From: Planctomycetota bacterium
GTDB taxonomy: Bacteria; Planctomycetota; UBA1135; GCA-002748355
Length of the DNA: 64,000 nucleotides
Reading direction: 5' to 3'
Assembly: GCA_020638795.1 (NCBI GenBank)
Contig: JACKHW010000003.1
Span: forward strand, 434,001 to 498,000
In this document: piece after piece, positions 8,752 to 17,416 of the stretch
Layout: each line of letters starts with the position of its first letter
Numbering within the stretch: position 1 is the first letter of the stretch
Program-made: the position numbers and the translations under genes
The notes under the pieces: model-generated
Database searches by the model: none
The model's input: the letters and a program-made list of their open reading frames with translations, nothing else
What the model was told of the DNA's origin: nothing

Positions 8752-9936
8752 TCAACCACGGCGCAACGCCTCGACCGGCCGTAGCATCGCGGCCTTGGCA
8801 GCAGGAATCGCTCCTCCCACCAGCCCGAGCACGATCGCGAACCCCATCGCGGACCCGAGCACACGCGGGGTCGTCCGAAACGAGAACACGAACTCGCTGA
8901 ACGTGTCGAAATTCATCGTGCCCGTCCGGATTCCGTTCAGCGGCAACGCGAGGAGGCAGCCGAACAGGCCCCCGACGAGTCCGAGCAGGGCTGCCTCGAC
9001 GAGAAACGACACGAAGACGGCGAACGGACGGTATCCCATCGCGAGGAGCACTCCGATTTCGTGAGTGCGTGACGACAAGGCCGCCAGTAGCGCATTCGTA
9101 CCGGTGAAGATCGCCGCCAAACCCATGATCGTGGCCAGCACGTAACCGAGGATCCCGAACAAGCCCGAAAGAGCGGCTGTCTGACTGCGGAGGTACTCGC
9201 GTTCGCTGAGCACCTTCGCTGGCGTTCGGGGGTCGTTCGCGAGGCGCGCCGCCAGCGCTTCGAGACGCTCCGGACCATCGACCACGGCGAGGATGCGGCT
9301 GTAGGACGGCCTGTGGAGCGCGGACATGAGACGGTCGACATCGCCCCAGATCTCGGAAGCGTACGCACCTTTGGATTCGAAGATGCCAACGACGCGAAAC
9401 GGTGTCGTGTTGATCACGAGGGTCTCACCGACCCGACAATTCCGAATCCGTCCGACGAGCGCACGGCCGACGATCAGTTCGTCGCTTCCGCGTGCGAATC
9501 GGTCACCTTCGACAATCCGCAGATCCGAACCATGGATCGCGAACGTGGCCGGCTCTACGCCGCGAATCGGCACGTTCGTCTCACCCCCATCGACCTTGCG
9601 TCGACGGATCGCGAGATAGAGTTCGGCCGACGCGAGCGGTCCCGCTGCGATGCCATCGCCGCCGGGACCGACCGCGATCTCGGGACTCCCCTTGATCAGA
9701 GTCTGCGCCGCCTCGCGATCGAACGCGCTTTCGCCCTCGGAGCCCGCACCCTTGCGCAGGATGACGGCAAGGTCGTTGCGACCACGTTCGGCGAAGAGGG
9801 TTGCGAAGCCTTGGCCCAGCGCGAGCATGCCAGCGAGGACCGCGACGGTCGCCGCGATGCTCGAGACCGTGAGCAGCGTCGAGGCCTTCCTCACGAACAG
9901 GCTGCGCAGGTTGTAGCGAAACGGTAGGAGTGCCAT
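8752..9936 (-). CDS. ABC transporter permease, MacB/FtsX type (second permease)
   Basis: A 394-residue membrane protein. It has an N-terminal helix (LLTVSSIAATVAVLAGMLAL), a large extracytoplasmic domain (~45-265) of the MacB_PCD type, and three C-terminal helices ending in PVEALRRG. The last motif (AKAAMLRPVEAL) is typical of FtsX-like permeases. The start ATG at 9936 follows the companion permease stop by 25 bp. It acts with the ATPase at 11130-11855 and the permease at 9962-11128. Type VII ABC systems of this class transmit force to the periplasm rather than moving substrate through the membrane. The substrate is unknown. Confidence 0.88.
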   Translation of the reverse strand: MALLPFRYNLRSLFVRKASTLLTVSSIAATVAVLAGMLALGQGFATLFAERGRNDLAVILRKGAGSEGESAFDREAAQTLIKGSPEIAVGPGGDGIAAGPLASAELYLAIRRRKVDGGETNVPIRGVEPATFAIHGSDLRIVEGDRFARGSDELIVGRALVGRIRNCRVGETLVINTTPFRVVGIFESKGAYASEIWGDVDRLMSALHRPSYSRILAVVDGPERLEALAARLANDPRTPAKVLSEREYLRSQTAALSGLFGILGYVLATIMGLAAIFTGTNALLAALSSRTHEIGVLLAMGYRPFAVFVSFLVEAALLGLVGGLFGCLLALPLNGIRTGTMNFDTFSEFVFSFRTTPRVLGSAMGFAIVLGLVGGAIPAAKAAMLRPVEALRRG

Positions 9937-9961
9937 GTGTTCTCCGCGTTGTTGTCCCTGG

Positions 9962-11128
9962 TCAAGCTTCGCTTCGGAACGCGTCGACGGGTTCGATCCT
10001 GCGCGCCATCCACGCTGGCACGACGCCTGCAGCGAGACCGATACCGAGCGCGAGCAGCAGCCCGATGACCATGGTCGACGATTCGACCCGGAACCCGCCG
10101 ATCGCACGACCGATGCTCTGCGACACGGGCGCTTCGACGAGCTTCACGAAAACCACCCCGACGACGCCGCCGACGAGCGCGAGCACCATCGACTCGACGA
10201 GCAACGAACGGAACACGTAGCCATCCGAGAACCCCATCGCCTTGAGAATCCCATTGGATCGTGTTCGTTCGCGCGCGGCCATCAGCATCGTGTTGAGCAC
10301 CGCGAAGAAGATCGCGAACAAGACCGCGATACCGATCGCACCGAGCAGCTTCGGCACGCCACCGAGCATCGTCACGAACTGACGGTTGAACTCCGCCTCG
10401 GTCGTCGTCTGCACGCGCTGCGGTCCGTTCTCGAACAACGTGTCCACACCCGCCATCACGGTTTCCGGGGACACACCGTCATCGAGTCGCAGCATGTAGA
10501 CGCCGACACCTCGTGGTCCTCTCGCTGCTCCCGTCTCCACGGCATCCTTCAGCACCTCGAAGTGGAAGAACATCGTGTTGTTGTCGATGACCGGGGTCGT
10601 CGATTCGTAGATCGCCTTGACCGTGAATCTCCATTCGGAGCCGTCCGCCTTCGTGAAGATGGTCCCGATCAACGGGATGTCGTCACCGACTCCGAACCCA
10701 TAGCTCGCAGCCAGACCCTTGCCGATCAGGCAGCCCGTCTTGGTCTGTGCGAAGTCCTCGTATGTCCCCTCGACCATGGCGACGCCGTTGTAGCTCCTGA
10801 GGAACGTCTCTGGATCGATGCCGAACTGCGCGAAGAAATTGCTGCGCTCGCGATACACACCGCCGAACCACTGCCACTTGCAGATCCAATCGACGCCCGG
10901 CACTGCACGCATCTTGTTCTCGTACGCGAGTGGCAAATCTTGGAAGAGACTGACCGCCGACTGCACCATCAGACGATTGCTCGATGCCGCCTCGACGCTT
11001 CCCTCCAGAGTGCGTACGGCTGCGCGCAAGAAGCAGAGCAAGAACACGGCGAGCACGATCGCTCCGAAGGTCAAGAACGTCCGTAGCTTGTGCGCCATCA
11101 GGTTGCGCCAAACCATGCGTGCCTGCAT
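9962..11128 (-). CDS. ABC transporter permease, MacB/FtsX type (first permease)
   Basis: A 388-residue permease paralogous to its downstream neighbour. One N-terminal helix (FLTFGAIVLAVFLLCFL) is followed by a periplasmic domain of ~230 residues and three C-terminal helices. FtsX-domain signatures include RERTRSNGILKAMGFSD and the terminal RRIEPVDAFRS. The ATG at 11128 is one base past the ATPase stop, indicating translational coupling. Two different permeases with one ATPase suggest a heterodimeric complex, unlike E. coli MacB, where ATPase and permease are fused and homodimeric. Confidence 0.9.
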   Translation of the reverse strand: MQARMVWRNLMAHKLRTFLTFGAIVLAVFLLCFLRAAVRTLEGSVEAASSNRLMVQSAVSLFQDLPLAYENKMRAVPGVDWICKWQWFGGVYRERSNFFAQFGIDPETFLRSYNGVAMVEGTYEDFAQTKTGCLIGKGLAASYGFGVGDDIPLIGTIFTKADGSEWRFTVKAIYESTTPVIDNNTMFFHFEVLKDAVETGAARGPRGVGVYMLRLDDGVSPETVMAGVDTLFENGPQRVQTTTEAEFNRQFVTMLGGVPKLLGAIGIAVLFAIFFAVLNTMLMAARERTRSNGILKAMGFSDGYVFRSLLVESMVLALVGGVVGVVFVKLVEAPVSQSIGRAIGGFRVESSTMVIGLLLALGIGLAAGVVPAWMARRIEPVDAFRSEA

Positions 11129-11129
11129 G

Positions 11130-11855
11130 TCAGCTCCTCGGCTTCGCGGCCTGCGTTGCTCCCCGCTCCGTCGTTTCGATCGAACCGAGCCGTCCCTTGT
11201 CGAGATGGACGATCGCGCTCGCGTGGTCGGCAGCGCGTGGATCGTGCGTGACCATCAGGATCGTCTTCTCGAGTTCGTCGTTGAGCTTCTGCAGGAGTTC
11301 GAGCACCTGATCCGCGGAGGCGCGATCGAGATCCCCCGTGGGCTCGTCAGCGAGAATCAGTGCAGGGTCCGTGGCGATCGCGCGCGCGATCGCCACGCGC
11401 TGCTCTTGTCCGCCCGACAACTCGCGTGGTCGATGCTGCATGCGGTCCTTCAGGCCGACGAGTTCGAGCGCGAGTTCGGCCTGCGCACGACGCCGAGAGC
11501 GTGACAGTGGAGTCAACGACAACGGCATCTCGACGTTCTCGAGTGCGGTCAGGACCGGCAAGAGATTGAAGCCTTGAAAGACGAAACCGACGTTGTCGGC
11601 ACGCCACCTCGCGAGTTCGGACGACGACAGGTCTTGGAGTTCTTCACCGCACACGATCAGGCGGCCGCGATCGGGACGATCCAGCCCCCCGATCAGGTTG
11701 AGCAGCGTCGTCTTGCCCGAGCCAGATGGCCCCATGAGTGCATAGAAGGTCCCGCGTTGCATCTCGAGGTCGAGATGATCCAGCACTTGTAGCACTTCGT
11801 TGCCGCGCTCGTAGCTGCGGCAAACGCCTTCCAAATCGATGATGGGTTCGTTCAT
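11130..11855 (-). CDS. ABC transporter ATP-binding protein, MacB/LolD type
   Basis: A 241-residue ATPase with Walker A GPSGSGKTT (42-50), Q-loop FVFQGFNLLP, signature LSGGQ (146-150), Walker B ALILADEPT and H-loop MVTHD. The QGFNLLP and TGDLD pattern is that of the MacB/LolD/FtsE subfamily, which pairs with FtsX-type permeases. The signature continues as EQRVAIARA where most members have QQRVAIARA. The ATG at 11855 is chosen over upstream in-frame codons that would encode an unrelated extension. It lies 16 bp after the adaptor gene and 1 bp before the first permease. It powers the predicted tripartite export system. Confidence 0.93.
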   Translation of the reverse strand: MNEPIIDLEGVCRSYERGNEVLQVLDHLDLEMQRGTFYALMGPSGSGKTTLLNLIGGLDRPDRGRLIVCGEELQDLSSSELARWRADNVGFVFQGFNLLPVLTALENVEMPLSLTPLSRSRRRAQAELALELVGLKDRMQHRPRELSGGQEQRVAIARAIATDPALILADEPTGDLDRASADQVLELLQKLNDELEKTILMVTHDPRAADHASAIVHLDKGRLGSIETTERGATQAAKPRS

Positions 11856-11871
11856 GACGGTCACGATTCGA

Positions 11872-13305
11872 TCAAGTCTTCGGCACGCGCACGCGATCGC
11901 CGTCCTCGAGACGAGGCGGAGGGGAAACGACGATTCGTTCGCCGACCGTGAGGCCAGCGCGGACCGCGATGCGACCACCGCGTCGTTCGCCGACGTCGAC
12001 TTCACGGAAACGCACGATGTCGCGCTCGACGACGAAAACACCGTTCCGTCCATTACTCGTCAAGACGGCGGACTCGTCGATCAGGATCGGCGGCGGTGCG
12101 TCTTCGCCGCGCTTCGCCGACGCTTGCTCGGTCGCCTCTTCGGACGCGAACACGATCCGTAGCCCCATTTCGGGGCGAAGTTTGTCGTCGCGTTCGTCGA
12201 ACTGCACACGCACCTCGACGGTCGCTTGCTGTCGATCGGCTGTCGGCCAAATGCGACTGACGCGACCACGGTACGGTTGGTCTGGATACGCATCGAGGAA
12301 GATCGTCGCTGGCATGTCGACCGCGACCTTGGCCAAGCTCGTCTCGGGCAAGTCGGCTTGGGCTTCGAGCGAAGCGAAGTCGACCATGGTGCAAACGGCG
12401 CCACGCGCGTTCGACGCACCGAACGAGTTGGGGGAGACGACTTCACCGACTTCCGCGTCCTTGAGGACGACGATCCCGTCGAACGGAGCGCGCACGATCG
12501 TCTTCTCGAGCGTGGCGCGTGCGAGTTCGGCAGCGGCTTCTGTAGCATGGATGCGAGCTACGGCACTCGCGAGTTCGGCACGCGAGATCTCGGCTCGCTG
12601 ACTCGCGTCCCGAATCGTCGCTTCCGCGACCTCGACCTGTGCCCTCGCGAACTCTTCTGCGGCACGGGCGGCGTTCCACTCCGCCTCGGCATCGACCGCA
12701 GCTGCCCGACTGCCCGCGTCTTCTTGCTGCAGCGAGGCAGCGCGTCGGTAGCGGCCCTCCGCCAGTGCCGCGCGAGCGCTCGCTTCCTTGACGGCAGCTC
12801 GGCTCGCGGTCGCCTCGCGTCGCCGTCGTTCGATCTCGTTGTCCGCGGCGCGAACCGCGACCTCGGCGGCTTCCTCGGCGGCCTTTGCAGCCACCACATC
12901 GGCCTGCGCGCGATCGAGTGCAGCCGCATGCTCTTCCGCGAACAACCTCGCGACGACCGCTCCCTTCTTGACGACCGAGCCTTCCGTCACTTCGAGCGCG
13001 ACGATCCGACCTGGCGTATCCGCAGAGAGTGCGGCTCGCCGCGCGGCCACGACGTGACCGTTGGCCGAAGTTCCGGCAATCGCGCCGGCAGCGGCCGGAT
13101 GCGCACGTACGACGTTCTCCACGGCGACTTCCGTCAAACGCCATGCATCCACGAGTGGGATCCATCGGTCCCGGAACGCGAACCCCAATGCCGCGAGGAG
13201 CAGCACGAAGACCGCGAACCACGCGAATCGCCCTCGCCGGCGCCGCGGCCTGCGCGAAGCCGATGCGGTTTCGCGACGATCGATCTTGAGGGCTTGGACA
13301 TCCAT
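11872..13305 (-). CDS. Periplasmic adaptor (MacA/HlyD-type membrane fusion protein)
   Basis: The 477-residue protein has an Arg-rich cytoplasmic N-terminus, one transmembrane anchor (~28-44), and a split lipoyl/barrel-sandwich domain (GRIVALEVTEGSVVKKGAVV and later TIVRAPFDGIVV). Between them a long Ala/Glu/Arg-rich coiled-coil hairpin spans ~120-260. Beta-barrel and membrane-proximal domains follow, ending in GLTVGERIVVSPPP. This is the architecture of adaptors that bridge MacB-type permeases to an outer-membrane channel. The hairpin is long for MacA, suggesting a wide periplasmic span or a coupling to a TolC-like partner. No TolC homologue is in the window. First gene of the adaptor-ATPase-permease set. 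Confidence 0.9.
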   Translation of the reverse strand: MDVQALKIDRRETASASRRPRRRRGRFAWFAVFVLLLAALGFAFRDRWIPLVDAWRLTEVAVENVVRAHPAAAGAIAGTSANGHVVAARRAALSADTPGRIVALEVTEGSVVKKGAVVARLFAEEHAAALDRAQADVVAAKAAEEAAEVAVRAADNEIERRRREATASRAAVKEASARAALAEGRYRRAASLQQEDAGSRAAAVDAEAEWNAARAAEEFARAQVEVAEATIRDASQRAEISRAELASAVARIHATEAAAELARATLEKTIVRAPFDGIVVLKDAEVGEVVSPNSFGASNARGAVCTMVDFASLEAQADLPETSLAKVAVDMPATIFLDAYPDQPYRGRVSRIWPTADRQQATVEVRVQFDERDDKLRPEMGLRIVFASEEATEQASAKRGEDAPPPILIDESAVLTSNGRNGVFVVERDIVRFREVDVGERRGGRIAVRAGLTVGERIVVSPPPRLEDGDRVRVPKT

Positions 13306-13340
13306 CGCAACGGACTCCGGTCGCGAGTCGTGCAGAGCTA

Positions 13341-15299
13341 TCAGCGCACGACGTGCTCGCTTACGAGGATACGTTCGGGGCGGTCTACTCCGAACTTCAC
13401 GGTATAGGTTCCTGGTCCGAAGACCGGCGGTTGCCAACCACGGCGGACACGAAGTGTGTACAGGATCTCGCCGTCCTCCTTGCGCACGACTTGTACGACT
13501 CCCGGCTCCGCGATGGGGTCGAGTGTCGCATGGACGCGGCGCCCGTCGTTCTTCCGCAACTCGAGGTCGATCGGCCAACCGGGAAACTGCGCCGAATCCC
13601 CCTCGTCCGGGTCGCTGAACCGCGGCCAGCATTCGACGTGGGCCATGCCAAGCTTCTTGTCGATGCGGACGATTCCATATCCGTCTCCTCGTTTGCGTTC
13701 GTCGCGGACGTCCTCCGGGTTGGCATAAGCGAGCATCGAGATGCGATTCCCGAGACCATCGAGGTAGTTCCCCGTCCAGGGCAGAGGTCCGTCGACCGCA
13801 TCCGGTCCGGGCTGCTCGTCGAGTGGATGCCACCAACGGCCGTAGACAGTGTTGACGATCGCGGGCGAGGTGAACGCGTACGGACCGTCGCCGAACGCCT
13901 CGACACCATGTTTCACGACGACCGCGAGATGCTGGTCACCGCAGAGGTGCAACGCGCGCACGCGCCGCAGGGCCCTCAGCGCGTCGTTGCGGCCGTGTTG
14001 GGGCCAGGCATTCGAGTCGAGATCCGCGAGCAGACGTCCATCGCGCGAACCGTGCATGTGGACCGCGCCACAGAACGCCGTCTGAGAAAGCACGACCTTG
14101 TACTCCGCACCACGCCAGTCCTCACCCCAAGCAGCCAAGAAGGCCATCTGTCGCGGACCGAGCAATTCGAGCTCCGGCAGGTCGACCGCACTCCGATCGT
14201 ACGCGGGGTCGACGATGTGGTCGGGCCTAGGACCGAGCTTCGGGATCTTGCCCTCGGGACCACTCTTCCACTTCCGATCTTCGAGGATCGCGAAGTCGAT
14301 CCCGCCGACGCGCAGGCGTGTGTAGTAAACCGTGATGCCCCGACCGATCGGCGTCGCATCGTTGGGATCGGGCAGGTGCCAGGTCTGCTGCCGTTGAACC
14401 ATGTTGACGTAGCTCGCAGGGTAGAAATAACCACCCGACGGACCGTTGGCATTCGTGGCCTGTTTTCCGCCTTCACCCCACAGATTGGACTGCCCGACGT
14501 CGTGGTCGTCCGGAATCGTCACGACCGGACGATTTCGCAGCACGTCGCGGAACTGCAGGCCGAACTGGATCCAGCCCGCTGTGTGCTCCGTGTGGTGGTA
14601 GGTCTGGTCCCCGGCAAAGAACAGCAGGTCAGGATCGTGTTTCGCGAGCGCCGTGACGATGTGATCGCGCGCACCCGGAGTCCTGCTCGAGTTGCAGGAC
14701 AGGCTCGCGATCACGATGGTGTCGCGATCGGGGTCGCGGCGGATCAGCCCCTCGAACCTCGCATTCGCTCCGTGTCGCACGCGATAGCGCACGGACGTGC
14801 GCGGATCCTGATCCTCGATCCTGAAGTGCGCCGACCAACCCGGCACGACGACCTTCGTGGTCGCAACGCGTTCGAAGGCGCCTTCCTTCTCGAGCTCGAG
14901 GTGAACCTCGCGATCTTCTCCCGGCAACAACGGATAGAGCTGCGCGGTGAGCTTGAGGATCCCCGCGTCCCGCGTGTAGAGCGCGAAGGCCACGACCTCG
15001 TCGCGTGGCACGTCCATCGTGACGAAGCGTCCGTTCTGTGCGATGCGCGCGCGCGCCTTCGGGTCATCGCTCGTAGCGTCTTCGCGGTCACGAGCCGCGA
15101 GCGCACGAGCCTTCTCCCACCACTTGCCGGTTGCACGACTATCGAGGTTCGGAAAGCGCTTGCCGAACTGCGGCTCTTCCTGCGGTACCGGGCACGCGAG
15201 GCACGCGTGTGTCGAGCTTGCAAGAAACCCGAGGAACGCAATCGCGGCGCGAGTAGGCAAGCGCCGTCCTGCGAGTGGAATCGTCGGTTCGGTGCGCAT
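13341..15299 (-). CDS. Secreted PhoD-like metallophosphatase
   Basis: A 652-residue exported protein with an N-terminal signal region (RAAIAFLGFLASSTHA). The calcineurin-like phosphatase motifs of PhoD are present: SLSCNSSRTPG, FFAGDQTYHH, TIPDDHDVGQ and CGDQHLAVV. These supply the metal ligands for Fe/Ca-dependent phosphodiesterase or phosphomonoesterase activity at the cell surface. An N-terminal ~200-residue beta-rich domain precedes the catalytic part, as in PhoD proteins. ATG 15299 is preferred over 15344, as it starts closer to the signal. It is 35 bp upstream of the adaptor gene on the same strand, so they may share a transcript, although a functional link is not evident. Confidence 0.85.
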   Translation of the reverse strand: MRTEPTIPLAGRRLPTRAAIAFLGFLASSTHACLACPVPQEEPQFGKRFPNLDSRATGKWWEKARALAARDREDATSDDPKARARIAQNGRFVTMDVPRDEVVAFALYTRDAGILKLTAQLYPLLPGEDREVHLELEKEGAFERVATTKVVVPGWSAHFRIEDQDPRTSVRYRVRHGANARFEGLIRRDPDRDTIVIASLSCNSSRTPGARDHIVTALAKHDPDLLFFAGDQTYHHTEHTAGWIQFGLQFRDVLRNRPVVTIPDDHDVGQSNLWGEGGKQATNANGPSGGYFYPASYVNMVQRQQTWHLPDPNDATPIGRGITVYYTRLRVGGIDFAILEDRKWKSGPEGKIPKLGPRPDHIVDPAYDRSAVDLPELELLGPRQMAFLAAWGEDWRGAEYKVVLSQTAFCGAVHMHGSRDGRLLADLDSNAWPQHGRNDALRALRRVRALHLCGDQHLAVVVKHGVEAFGDGPYAFTSPAIVNTVYGRWWHPLDEQPGPDAVDGPLPWTGNYLDGLGNRISMLAYANPEDVRDERKRGDGYGIVRIDKKLGMAHVECWPRFSDPDEGDSAQFPGWPIDLELRKNDGRRVHATLDPIAEPGVVQVVRKEDGEILYTLRVRRGWQPPVFGPGTYTVKFGVDRPERILVSEHVVR

Positions 15300-15416
15300 C
15301 GCGTCAGCAGAGCGCCCTCGTGCTTTCGACACCAGCGCGGACACCGTGCAGCTCGAGAAATCGTCGACGACTTCGCGCTCTGACGACGGGCCGTTCGAGC
15401 CGCTATGCTCGCGGCG

Positions 15417-16100
15417 ATGTTACGCACGCGGGACGGACGGGTTCGAGGTACGGTTCCGTGCGCGGGCTGTGGATTGACGCCGGAACTCTGCGCTTGCCCA
15501 TGGCTCGAGGAGGTCGAACTCGGGTTCGATCTCGTCGTCGTGCGGCACGCGTACGAACGCAATCGTGGAAGCAACACTGTGCGGCTGCTGCAGAGAGTCG
15601 TGCCCGCGACTCGGGTTCTGCCGTTCGGCACAGAAGGACGCCCGTTCACTGCCGCGACTTTCGGTGAGATGCGACGACCTGTCGTTCTGTTCCCCCGCGG
15701 TGATCGTGTTCTCGCCCCCGGCGATCTCGTGAGCGCGGATCACGACGGACATCGCCGCAGCTTGATCGTCCTCGACGGATCCTGGTCCCAGTGTCGCCGC
15801 ATGGCGCGGCGAGTGCCGGGGATCACGGATCTGCCATTCGTCCGCCTGCCGCCGACGCCCGAACGCGTGTGGAAACTGCGCCGTTCGGAATCGCCGTCGC
15901 ATGTGTGTACGTTCGAGGCCGTGGTGCGCGCCGTCGAAGTGGCCGGGTCGCCCACCGCCGCTCGGGTCCTGAGATCGTCACTCGCGATCGTCGACGTGCT
16001 CGGCCGTCACTCGCGTGGCTTTCTGGATCGCGAGGAAGCGAATCGACACCTCGACGCGATCTTGGAAGGACGCGCCGACGATCGTCCTCAGTTGCGATAG
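15417..16100 (+). CDS. DTW-domain protein, tRNA-uridine aminocarboxypropyltransferase-like
   Basis: A 227-residue DTW-domain protein. The N-terminal cysteine cluster is Cys15, Cys18, Cys25 and Cys27 (PCAGCGLTPELCACP). The name motif reads DGSW at 120-123 instead of the usual DxTW. The family (TapT/TfuT-type) transfers the 3-amino-3-carboxypropyl group from S-adenosylmethionine to uridine in tRNA, giving acp3U. The Ser-for-Thr change is conservative. Two ATGs (15405, 15417) are possible; the second starts at the first conserved residues. Its 3' end overlaps the convergent phosphatase-cytochrome gene by 13 bp. Confidence 0.85.
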   Translation: MLRTRDGRVRGTVPCAGCGLTPELCACPWLEEVELGFDLVVVRHAYERNRGSNTVRLLQRVVPATRVLPFGTEGRPFTAATFGEMRRPVVLFPRGDRVLAPGDLVSADHDGHRRSLIVLDGSWSQCRRMARRVPGITDLPFVRLPPTPERVWKLRRSESPSHVCTFEAVVRAVEVAGSPTAARVLRSSLAIVDVLGRHSRGFLDREEANRHLDAILEGRADDRPQLR

Positions 16101-17119
16101 ACGCCGTGACAGGCCTTGCAGCTCGCTGCAACGCCGTCGAACGCACGCTTCGCCGCGTCGATGTCTCCCGTGCCGTCGTTCATCTTCTGCAGTTCGTCAC
16201 GGAGTTCGCCGGAGTGACGCACTGCATCCTGCATCCACTTGCGGAAGTCGTCGCCGTAGTCCGACGAGTCGAGCTTGCTGGCCTGGCCGAAGAGGCTCGC
16301 GAGCTTGCCGGCCTCGTGCAGCGCATCGACATCCGGATGCGCAGGATCGGTCTCGAAGTCACGCTTGGCGAGATCCTTGAGGTTGTCGTTCGCGCGTACG
16401 ATCGGCACCATCGAACCCGGCACGCCATCCAGCGGGTGCGCCGCGGGAAAATCGAATCCGAGTGCTTCGGTCACCGAAGCGTCGGGGACTTCGGTGCGGG
16501 CGATCGTTTCGTAGAGGCCCTCGTAACTCTTGGACGTGCCGCACCACTGGCGCATCTCGGCAATCGCCTGCTCGCGCCCGAGACCATCGACGACGAGGCG
16601 CCCGAGAGCGGCCGCCGCGGGTCCGCGGTGCTTGCCGTGAAAGCAGTGGACGTAGAACGGACCGGGGAGCTCGCGGAACGTCTTGCTGATTTTCGTGACC
16701 TCGTCCTCGTTCATCCCCTTGTATTGGATCGGGACGTGCACGTAGCGCATGCCATAGCGCTCGGCCATCTCCGCATCCGGCACCTTTCCGTCGACCGAGA
16801 GAATCGTGCGAATGCCCTTCGCTCGAAGGATCCCGAAGGCTTCCTCCGCATGCGGCTCGCTCCCCGAGATGATGTTCTTGGACAGCGCGAAGACGTTGTG
16901 CAGCGAAGGGTGATCCTCGGGCGCGACTTTCGGGAGGTGCACACGGTCCGCCGCTTCGTACGCCGAACCGTCGGTCTTCGGCATCGCCGCGGCGACGACC
17001 TGCGTGCCTTCGGTCGCGGTCTGCGTCGAGCGACGCACCGACTGCGAGGAACACGCCATCAGTGCGCAGGACAGGGTGAGGGCAGCGAACGAACGGCGGC
17101 TTGGCGGATGGTTGTCCAT
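16088..17119 (-). CDS. Lipoprotein fusing a tyrosine/dual-specificity phosphatase domain to cytochrome c'
   Basis: The 343-residue protein begins with a lipoprotein signal (LSCALMAC, lipidated Cys23). Residues ~70-205 form a cysteine-based phosphatase domain with the P-loop HCFHGKHRG: nucleophile Cys159 and Arg165 fit the CX5R signature. It has the N-terminal fold typical of these enzymes (GIRTILSVDG, YVHVPIQYKG). Residues ~215-343 match cytochrome c', a four-helix haem protein, ending in the haem-binding CKACH (Cys334, Cys337, His338) near the C-terminus as in that family. Both domains should lie outside the cytoplasmic membrane. ATG 17119 fits the signal peptide; the longer open frame has no family support. 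Substrate and electron partners are unknown. Confidence 0.85.
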   Translation of the reverse strand: MDNHPPSRRSFAALTLSCALMACSSQSVRRSTQTATEGTQVVAAAMPKTDGSAYEAADRVHLPKVAPEDHPSLHNVFALSKNIISGSEPHAEEAFGILRAKGIRTILSVDGKVPDAEMAERYGMRYVHVPIQYKGMNEDEVTKISKTFRELPGPFYVHCFHGKHRGPAAAALGRLVVDGLGREQAIAEMRQWCGTSKSYEGLYETIARTEVPDASVTEALGFDFPAAHPLDGVPGSMVPIVRANDNLKDLAKRDFETDPAHPDVDALHEAGKLASLFGQASKLDSSDYGDDFRKWMQDAVRHSGELRDELQKMNDGTGDIDAAKRAFDGVAASCKACHGVYRN

Positions 17120-17416
17120 TGCTTCGAGTGGGGTTGTCGAACGATCGGGGGAAGACACTCGGGGGAAAGAACCGCCGTGGCGGCAAAAGATGTTCCAGCG
17201 CCCGATATCGCCACGAATACGGTCATAAGCCCATGGTTCATAGATATTTGGAGACCTCGACAGCGCGATCACCGCGAAGTCACGTGACCCTGCCGTAACG
17301 ACTGCCGCAGAAACGGGACAACCGGGTTTCGAACCCCCCGCTCCCATCGCGCGATCCGTGCGGGAACCCCGCACGAAACCGACGGCGACCGCCCGTTGAT
17401 CGCGTAGAGTGCGCGC
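17120..17416. other. Divergent intergenic region
   Basis: About 300 bp between the phosphatase-cytochrome gene and the DUF2891 gene, which read away from each other, so it must hold two promoters. It includes a perfect hairpin at 17358-17374 and a short palindrome at 17324-17336. I cannot place promoter boxes with confidence. Confidence 0.5.
17358..17374. promoter_or_regulatory. Perfect 7-bp stem-loop upstream of the DUF2891 gene
   Basis: GTGCGGG and CCCGCAC flank a three-base AAC loop. It lies 43 bp before the GTG start of the DUF2891 gene. No T-tract follows, so a rho-independent terminator is unlikely. It could be a 5' UTR structure or operator, or chance in GC-rich DNA. Confidence 0.3.

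Noticed and set aside
13353..15383. 676-residue open frame on the plus strand opposite the PhoD-like gene
   Set aside because: The minus-strand frame has the complete PhoD metal motifs. The plus-strand frame has no recognisable domain and is a shadow of GC-rich codon use.
17324..17336. GGGTTTCGAACCC, resembling a tRNA T-arm
   Set aside because: No D arm, anticodon arm or acceptor stem can be drawn around it on either strand; it is just a palindrome.
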